NCBI GenBank assembly: GCA_910583895.1 | Contig: CAJTYJ010000030.1 | Coordinates: 1 to 44,504 of the forward strand | Reading direction: 5' to 3' | Origin: an uncultured Lachnospiraceae bacterium | GTDB lineage: Bacteria > Bacillota > Clostridia > Lachnospirales > Lachnospiraceae | DNA length: 44,504 bases | In this document: positions 39,869-44,504 of the stretch, one piece after another | Layout: each line of letters begins with the position of its first letter | How positions within the stretch are numbered: the first letter of the stretch is position 1 | Notes under the pieces: generated by a model | Told to the model about the DNA's origin: nothing | The model's database searches: none | The model's input: the letters and a program-made list of their open reading frames with translations, nothing else | Made by a program: the position numbers and the translations under genes

Positions 39869-39876
39869 TTACATAA

Positions 39877-39919
39877 AGGGCTGAAATATTGAGGCGTTCA
39901 ATGTTTCTGCTCTTTTTTT
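39877..39919 (+). terminator. Terminator of the tRNA-Gly operon
   Basis: An imperfect 16-bp stem (39877-39892 with 39898-39913, two G·U and one mismatch) around GGCG is followed by seven T. Confidence 0.8.
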
Positions 39920-39963
39920 GTAACTGTAAGCATGCCAACTGACAGAAAAGGAGAAACAATAAT

Positions 39964-40884
39964 ATGCCGATTCGTATTGCAGAGTCCATGCCAGCTCATG
40001 ATATACTGGAGTCTGAGAATATCTTTGTCATGACGGAGCGCCGGGCCATGTCCCAGGATATTCGTCCGCTGAAGGTGCTCATCTTAAATCTGATGCCCAC
40101 CAAGATCGTGACGGAGACACAGCTTCTCCGGAAGCTTTCCAACACGCCCCTGCAGATTGATGTGGAATTTCTGCAGACGGCCAGCTATACTTCCACCCAT
40201 ACGGACCCGGGACATCTGAAGCAGTTCTACTGCGTTTTTGATCAGATTAAAGACCGCCATTTTGACGGGATGATCATCACCGGCGCGCCGCTGGATTATG
40301 TAAAGTGTGAGGACACGGCTTACTGGAAAGAAGTCTGCGAGATCATGGAGTGGACCAAGACCCATGTTCACTGTACCTTCCACCTGTGCTGGGGAGCCTA
40401 TGCGGGGCTTTACTATCACCACGGGGTGGAGAAAAGAGATTTGGAGAGAAAACTGTTCGGAGTCTTTCCTCATAAGATGCTGAAAAGCACGTCCCCCTTG
40501 TTCCGGGGCTTTAACGATGTGTTTATGGCGCCCCATTCCCGTGCTACCGACGTGCGCCTGTCTGATGTGGAGGCAGTGCCGGAGCTGGAGGTGCTGGCAG
40601 TGACCGAAGGAGGAAGCCTGACCATTGCCAAGACCAGAGACAGCCGCCAGTTTTTCGTGACCTGCCATGCAGAGTATGACCAAAATACACTGGCTTTGGA
40701 GTATTTCCGGGATATGGAAAAAGGGCTGACCACGGTAGACCTACCTGTCAATTATTTCCCTGATGATGATCCGTCCCGTGATCCTCTGGTAAGCTGGAGA
40801 TCCACCGGCCAGCTTCTGTATTCCAACTGGCTGAATTATTATGTATATCAGAGCACGCCGTACAATATTGATGCGATCTGTTAG
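39964..40884 (+). CDS. metA: Homoserine O-acyltransferase (MetA family)
   Basis: The 306-residue enzyme acylates homoserine for methionine synthesis. It aligns without gaps to the E. coli MetA N-terminal half: MPIRIAESMPA at the start, RPLKVLILNLMPTKI (34-48), catalytic Cys142 in HLCWGAYAG and HAEYD for the His/Glu pair. Residue 111, which sets acetyl (Glu) versus succinyl (Gly) donor preference, is Asp here (ITGAPLDYV). Acetyl-CoA use is likely by charge similarity (inference). AAAGGAG precedes the ATG. No SAM riboswitch is seen in the short leader. Confidence 0.94.
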   Translation: MPIRIAESMPAHDILESENIFVMTERRAMSQDIRPLKVLILNLMPTKIVTETQLLRKLSNTPLQIDVEFLQTASYTSTHTDPGHLKQFYCVFDQIKDRHFDGMIITGAPLDYVKCEDTAYWKEVCEIMEWTKTHVHCTFHLCWGAYAGLYYHHGVEKRDLERKLFGVFPHKMLKSTSPLFRGFNDVFMAPHSRATDVRLSDVEAVPELEVLAVTEGGSLTIAKTRDSRQFFVTCHAEYDQNTLALEYFRDMEKGLTTVDLPVNYFPDDDPSRDPLVSWRSTGQLLYSNWLNYYVYQSTPYNIDAIC

Positions 40885-40890
40885 CACTAG

Positions 40891-40942
40891 GCGTGTTTGA
40901 AAACTGTTTCCGGCAGACACGGGAATGAATTTTCAAACACGC
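40891..40942. repeat. Long perfect inverted repeat after metA
   Basis: GCGTGTTTGAAAA (40891-40903) and TTTTCAAACACGC (40930-40942) pair over 13 bases, with an inner TTTCC/GGGAA extension. It starts 7 bp after the metA stop. With no T-run after it, it may be an mRNA-end stabiliser or a dispersed palindrome. Confidence 0.7.
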
Positions 40943-41124
40943 TCTGGGTACTGACACATTTATGTTCTGCTGCATGACGCAGGATGGATGTTCAGCCTGC
41001 AGGGAGGAATTCATTTTCATCAGCAGGTCGGAGAAGGAAGGCGATGCGGCGGCAACGTTGACCGCTGACCATGTGGTGTGATGGAAAATCAGGCAGGGAG
41101 GTTTGCCTGAATATTACAAGAAAA

Positions 41125-41136
41125 GAACATTTGTTC
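41125..41136. promoter_or_regulatory. Candidate LexA (SOS) box
   Basis: GAACATTTGTTC, flanked by A and G, fits the Firmicute LexA operator GAAC-N4-GTTC exactly. It lies 66 bp before the Sua5 start. Flanking 40943-41202 has no other gene-like feature apart from a CAACGTTG palindrome near 41055. Confidence 0.5.
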
Positions 41137-41202
41137 GAAATGGAATCATAGGGACAGCAAAAGATAACAGTCAGAATACGACGGAATGGGGTGATCCGGG
41201 AT

Positions 41203-42243
41203 TTGCATACAGAATTGATCGAGATCAACAGAGCGCAGATTTCTCCTGCTGTGCTGGAACGGGCAGGAGCGATTCTTCGCGCCGGAGGGCTGGTGGCTTT
41301 TCCGACAGAGACGGTCTATGGGCTTGGAGCTGATGGGCTCAATGAGGAGGCGGCCAGGAAAATCTATGCGGCCAAAGGGCGGCCTTCGGATAATCCTCTG
41401 ATCGTCCATATCGCAGACACAGAGGCACTGAATAAGATCGTCCAGGAGGTGCCAAAGGCGGCAGAAAAACTTGCAGAAGCTTTCTGGCCCGGACCTCTGA
41501 CCATGATTTTCCACAAAAATGAATGTGTTCCGCTGGGAACGACCGGCGGACTTTCCACGGTGGCGGTCCGGATGCCGTCGGATGAGATCGCCAGGGAACT
41601 AATCCGTCAGGGCGGGGGATACATCGCGGCGCCAAGCGCCAATGTGTCCGGCCGTCCAAGCCCGACGACGGCGCAGCATGTATATGAAGATCTGAATGGA
41701 CGGATTCCTCTGATCCTGGACGGGGGTCCGGTACCCATCGGACTGGAATCTACAATTGTAGACCTGACGGAGGAGTGTCCGGTGATCCTGCGCCCGGGAT
41801 ATATCACCCGCTCCATGATTCGGGAAGTGATCGGGGAAGTGCAGGTGGATCAGGGGCTGATCGAGGAAAATGCTTTGGTCCGCCCAAAAGCGCCCGGCAT
41901 GAAGTACCGTCACTATGCGCCGAAGGCGGAACTTCTGATTGTGGAAGGCCCCATGGACCAGGTGATTGCCTACATCAACGGACAGTGCTGCGATTCCGGA
42001 AAGACGGGCGTAATCTGTACGGAGGAAACGAAGACGTGTTACCCAGGCAAAGTGGTAAAATGCATCGGTTCCAGAAAGGACGAGCGGTCCATCGCCAGTC
42101 ACCTCTTCCAGGTGCTGCGGGAGTTTGATGAGGAGGAAGTGGACCGGATCTACTCCGAATCCTTTCACACTCCGGGGCTGGGGCAGGCAATTATGAACCG
42201 GCTGCTAAAAGCGGCCGGTCATCGAAAAATCTATGTTACATAA
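41203..42243 (+). CDS. Threonylcarbamoyl-AMP synthase (Sua5/YwlC type)
   Basis: The 346-residue enzyme makes threonylcarbamoyl-AMP from Thr, bicarbonate and ATP for tRNA t6A37. The YrdC/TsaC domain shows GLVAFPTETVYGLGADG (~25-41), KGRPSDNPLIVHI, PGPLTMIF and APSANVSGRPSPT. The linker KYRHYAPKAEL (~233-243) leads to the Sua5 C-terminal domain. I choose TTG 41203 because GGGGTGATCC, a near-perfect anti-16S match, sits just upstream. GTG 41191 lies inside that site. Homologues begin at the matching residue. A LexA-like box lies upstream. Confidence 0.92.
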   Translation: MHTELIEINRAQISPAVLERAGAILRAGGLVAFPTETVYGLGADGLNEEAARKIYAAKGRPSDNPLIVHIADTEALNKIVQEVPKAAEKLAEAFWPGPLTMIFHKNECVPLGTTGGLSTVAVRMPSDEIARELIRQGGGYIAAPSANVSGRPSPTTAQHVYEDLNGRIPLILDGGPVPIGLESTIVDLTEECPVILRPGYITRSMIREVIGEVQVDQGLIEENALVRPKAPGMKYRHYAPKAELLIVEGPMDQVIAYINGQCCDSGKTGVICTEETKTCYPGKVVKCIGSRKDERSIASHLFQVLREFDEEEVDRIYSESFHTPGLGQAIMNRLLKAAGHRKIYVT

Positions 42244-42326
42244 AAACAAAATAAAATGGGACAGTAAGAAAAACAGATTTCTCGTTTGCCCAATCTGACG
42301 CGCTGACTGTCAGGGTCTTTTGTGCG

Positions 42327-42660
42327 TATGCAAAACGAAGATCGAAAAACAGCGCAGTCGCATCCAGACTCCGTAAAGATGCCCGGAATGCGAAGCATCC
42401 GGAAAAACTAGAGGATCATGGAAACTGGAAGAAGCGAAGCGATACAAAAGTCAGCACAGGTTCGTCCAGACCCTCGGAACAATGCCCGGAATGCGGAGCA
42501 TCCGGAAAACTTGAGGATTATGGGAACTGGAAGGAGCAAAAGGATACAAAAGTCAGGCATAGTCCTGTCCGGAACCCGGAACAGTGACCGGAAGGCGAAG
42601 CATCCGAGTTTCTTGTGAACCATGGGAACTGGAAAAAGGGCGAAGCAGTACACAAATAAG
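42327..42660. repeat. About 3.5 tandem repeats of 102-103 bp upstream of upp
   Basis: Full units start at 42379 and 42482, a diverged one at 42584, and a partial unit precedes at ~42327. Each holds CCGGAATGCGAAGCATCCGG-type palindrome, (G)GGAACTGGAAG and GATACAAAAGTCAG. The unit length of 34 codons keeps frames open on both strands (e.g. ~66 codons from 42418), but no ribosome site supports translation. Confidence 0.85.
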
Positions 42661-42670
42661 GAGATATGAT

Positions 42671-43300
42671 ATGGCCAGAATAGTGATTATGCAGCACCCG
42701 CTGATTCAGCATAAGATCGGCATTATTCGAAGGACGGAAACCGGTTCCAGGGATTTTCGGCACATGATCAGCGAGGTTGCCATGCTGATGTGTTATGAGG
42801 CAACCAGAGATCTGAAACTGGTGGATGTGGACATTGAGACGCCCATCTGCCCGACGACGGTGAAAGAACTGGAAGGGAAAAAACTTGCCGTGGTGCCCAT
42901 TTTAAGGGCGGGACTTGGCATGGTGGACGGAATGCTGACCATGATTCCGGCAGCCAAAGTGGGTCATATCGGTCTGTATCGGAATGAGGAGACATTGGAG
43001 CCGGTGGAGTACTACTGTAAACTTCCCAAAGACTGTGCAGAACGGGATGTCTTTGTTGTGGACCCCATGCTGGCAACCGGAGGCTCTGCTTCAGCAGCAA
43101 TCACCATGCTGAAAGAAAAAGGTGTGAGAAATATTCGTTTTATGTGTATCATCGCTGCACCGGAAGGGGTTGAGCGAATGAAAAAAGACCATCCGGATGT
43201 GGAACTGTATATCGGAGCCCTGGACGAACGCCTGAATGAAAACGGTTATATTGTACCGGGATTAGGAGATGCCGGCGACCGGATCTTTGGAACAAAATAA
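42671..43300 (+). CDS. upp: Uracil phosphoribosyltransferase
   Basis: The 209-residue pyrimidine salvage enzyme makes UMP from uracil and PRPP. Diagnostic segments are HPLIQHKIGIIR near the start, VPILRAGLGMVDG (~76-88), the PRPP loop VDPMLATGGSASAA (~130-143) and YIVPGLGDAGDRIFGT at the C-terminus. The start at 42671 follows AAGGAG. An upstream-extended frame runs into the tandem repeats and is rejected. A dCMP deaminase gene follows after 43 bp. Confidence 0.97.
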   Translation: MARIVIMQHPLIQHKIGIIRRTETGSRDFRHMISEVAMLMCYEATRDLKLVDVDIETPICPTTVKELEGKKLAVVPILRAGLGMVDGMLTMIPAAKVGHIGLYRNEETLEPVEYYCKLPKDCAERDVFVVDPMLATGGSASAAITMLKEKGVRNIRFMCIIAAPEGVERMKKDHPDVELYIGALDERLNENGYIVPGLGDAGDRIFGTK

Positions 43301-43343
43301 TTCTGCCAAAGGAGCGGAACGGAACAAAAATCAGGAGCATAAG

Positions 43344-43829
43344 ATGACTGGGAAAAGAAAAGACTACATATCGTGGAATGAGTATTTTATGGGGATTGCA
43401 TACTTGTCTGCCATGCGTTCCAAAGATCCCAATACTCAAGTGGGTGCATGTATTGTCAGCCAGGAGAATAAAATATTATCCATGGGGTATAATGGATTCC
43501 CCACCGGGTGTGATGACGATGAATTTCCATGGGACCGGGAAGGAGGTCTGTATGACAGCAAATACGCCTACGTGACCCACAGTGAGCTGAACGCAATTCT
43601 GAACTACCGGGGCGGGAGCCTGGAGGGGACAAAGATCTATGTGACATTGTTCCCCTGCAATGAATGCGCCAAGGCAATCATCCAGGCAGGGATCAAGGAG
43701 ATGGTCTATGGAGATGACAAGTATGAAGGCACACCTGCCAACCTGGCCTCCCGGCGTATGCTGAAGGCGGCAGGGGTGATCATGACCCCTTACAGGAGAA
43801 GCGATAAAACGATTACACTTCATGTGTAA
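43344..43829 (+). CDS. dCMP deaminase family protein
   Basis: The 161-residue zinc enzyme converts dCMP to dUMP, a precursor of dTMP. Zinc and catalytic residues are seen in THSELNAIL (His-x-Glu, ~71-79) and LFPCNECAKAII (two Cys, ~96-107). YNGFPTGCDDDEFPWDREG is characteristic of the dCMP/ComEB-type deaminases. CAGGAG lies 7 nt before the ATG. It follows upp in the same orientation and fits a pyrimidine salvage unit. Confidence 0.93.
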   Translation: MTGKRKDYISWNEYFMGIAYLSAMRSKDPNTQVGACIVSQENKILSMGYNGFPTGCDDDEFPWDREGGLYDSKYAYVTHSELNAILNYRGGSLEGTKIYVTLFPCNECAKAIIQAGIKEMVYGDDKYEGTPANLASRRMLKAAGVIMTPYRRSDKTITLHV

Positions 43830-43842
43830 CAAAACACAGAAC

Positions 43843-43863
43843 AAGCCGGAAACCCCGGCTTTT
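43843..43863 (+). terminator. Terminator after dCMP deaminase
   Basis: AAGCCGG (43843-43849) pairs with CCGGCTT (43855-43861), followed by T. Confidence 0.85.
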
Positions 43864-43970
43864 CGCTGGTGGCGGACTTTTGACGGCCCCAATTCGCCAT
43901 AACAGGCAAGACAGGTTTGCAGTGCAGATAATATTTTGGCTTCCAAACTGTTCGGACACTGCTTTCTTAG

Positions 43971-43999
43971 TTGAAATTGACAAAAAAAGGTGTTACAAT
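43971..43999 (+). promoter_or_regulatory. SigA promoter of the V-ATPase operon
   Basis: TTGAAA (43971-43976), a 17-bp spacer and TACAAT (43994-43999). The ~115-nt leader ends at the first ATPase gene. The rest of 43864-44119 shows no gene. Confidence 0.75.
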
Positions 44000-44119
44000 A
44001 TGCTAGAAAATGTAAAGCCATGCAGTCGGATGATATATTAGAAGAGAAAGCAACCTGATGTGTGAACGATATGGCCCTACAATTCTCAATTGAATTTAGA
44101 AAAGCAAGGTGGTGAAAAG

Positions 44120-44428
44120 GTGTTAGAAGAGACTTTAAAGTCAGTAAAGGCTGCAGAGGAGAAAGCGGAGGAGCTTATAAAAGAAGCAGATGCCAAAGCA
44201 GCCTCAGTTCTGGAAGAAGCAAAGGCTAAAGCCCAGGCGATGAAAGAGGATACGGCACAGAAAGTCAGATCCTTAAGCCAGAAGACAGCGCAGGCGGTCC
44301 AGGAAGAAGGAAATGTGCAGCTTCAGGCAGCCTCGGACGAAGCGGGTAAGGAGATCCAGGCTTTGAAAGAACTGATCGTTCCGAAGAAACCAGATGCAGT
44401 GGAAGAGATTATCTCCGCGCTGGTTTGA
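44120..44428 (+). CDS. V-type ATPase peripheral stalk subunit (G/H type)
   Basis: The 102-residue protein is one long Ala/Glu/Lys/Gln-rich helix (KAAEEKAEELIKEADAKAAS), the right-handed coiled-coil type of AhaH/NtpF stalk subunits, with a short VPKKPDAVEEIISALV end. GTG 44120 follows AAGGTGG by 7 nt. A TTG ten codons earlier has no ribosome site. It opens an operon whose next gene is subunit I, the standard V/A-ATPase order. Confidence 0.85.
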   Translation: MLEETLKSVKAAEEKAEELIKEADAKAASVLEEAKAKAQAMKEDTAQKVRSLSQKTAQAVQEEGNVQLQAASDEAGKEIQALKELIVPKKPDAVEEIISALV

Positions 44429-44467
44429 TGAGGAAAGATAAATTATAGAAAAAGGAGGGATGTGGAT

Positions 44468-44504
44468 ATGGCAGTATTGCAGATGCAGCGGATCAGTATC
44501 TGTG
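44468..44504 (+). CDS. V-type ATPase subunit I, 5' end only
   Basis: Only 12 codons are inside the window: MAVLQMQRISIC. AAAGGAGGG lies upstream, and the gene follows the stalk subunit by 39 bp. This start is typical of bacterial V-type subunit I (membrane stator, a-subunit homologue). The remainder is outside the window. Confidence 0.75.
   Translation, partial: MAVLQMQRISIC

Noticed and set aside
39920..39963. SAM riboswitch before metA
   Set aside because: Only ~45 bp separate the tRNA terminator from metA, too short, and no SAM-I core is present.
42418..42618. 66-codon frame in the tandem repeats
   Set aside because: Kept open by a 102-bp period. No ribosome site, and a reverse-strand frame is equally open.
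42327..42660. CRISPR array
   Set aside because: The repeats are direct, ~102 bp and contiguous, without short repeat/spacer alternation, and no cas genes are present.

Overview
The window looks like a chromosomal segment of a spore-forming Clostridia bacterium, most likely a gut Lachnospiraceae (Blautia/Dorea/Mediterraneibacter-like). Supporting signs are the sporulation genes (spoIIE, yabP, yabQ, ytvI-like, cotS-like), Spo0A boxes, an archaeal-type ProRS, a V-type ATPase operon at the right edge, and mid-range GC. Most genes are on the + strand and are housekeeping. I see no insertion sequence, intact integrase, rRNA or CRISPR array.

Regions, left to right. 1-790: tail of an unidentified gene, a rubrerythrin remnant, then about 480 bp of non-coding DNA with a tight DnaA-box cluster in front of trmB. 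1540-3620: tRNA-Lys followed by an AT-rich accessory patch (XRE repressor, divergent promoter, small orphan genes). 3620-9850: GNAT, GIY-YIG, an orphan histidine kinase behind tandem Spo0A boxes, HIT protein, ECF sigma factor, a solitary murG, a DUF4367/anti-sigma-like gene whose 3' half changes composition, a small secreted protein, and a hairpin-rich non-coding block. 10300-22850: mtnN, pgi, rluA-like, ytvI-like, proS-cca, a chemoreceptor, a cotS-like kinase and phosphoglucomutase.

23270-31210 has the same gene order as the Bacillus subtilis yabN-ftsH region: mazG, (hup), rqcP, yabP, yabQ, divIC, spoIIE, tilS, hpt, ftsH. It joins sporulation, division, ribosome rescue and tRNA/purine functions. 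The spoIIE promoter keeps the unusual 21-bp spacer known from B. subtilis and carries two upstream Spo0A boxes, although SpoIIE itself has a much reduced membrane domain.

31470-37650 is metabolic: GH13 glucosidase, AzlCD exporter, FGGY kinase, D-hydroxyacid dehydrogenase. 37690-39550 is a three-gene cassette (stand-alone (p)ppGpp synthetase, 65-aa protein, 167-aa protein) beside a tRNA-Gly pair. It is my best candidate for an undescribed system, possibly toxSAS-like. The right end holds metA (with Asp at the acyl-specificity position), a Sua5-type TsaC, about 3.5 tandem 102-bp repeats, upp, dCMP deaminase and the start of a V-ATPase operon.

Separately, a conserved palindrome of about 40 nt recurs shortly upstream of the start codons of three unrelated genes (trmB, rluA-like, FGGY kinase).
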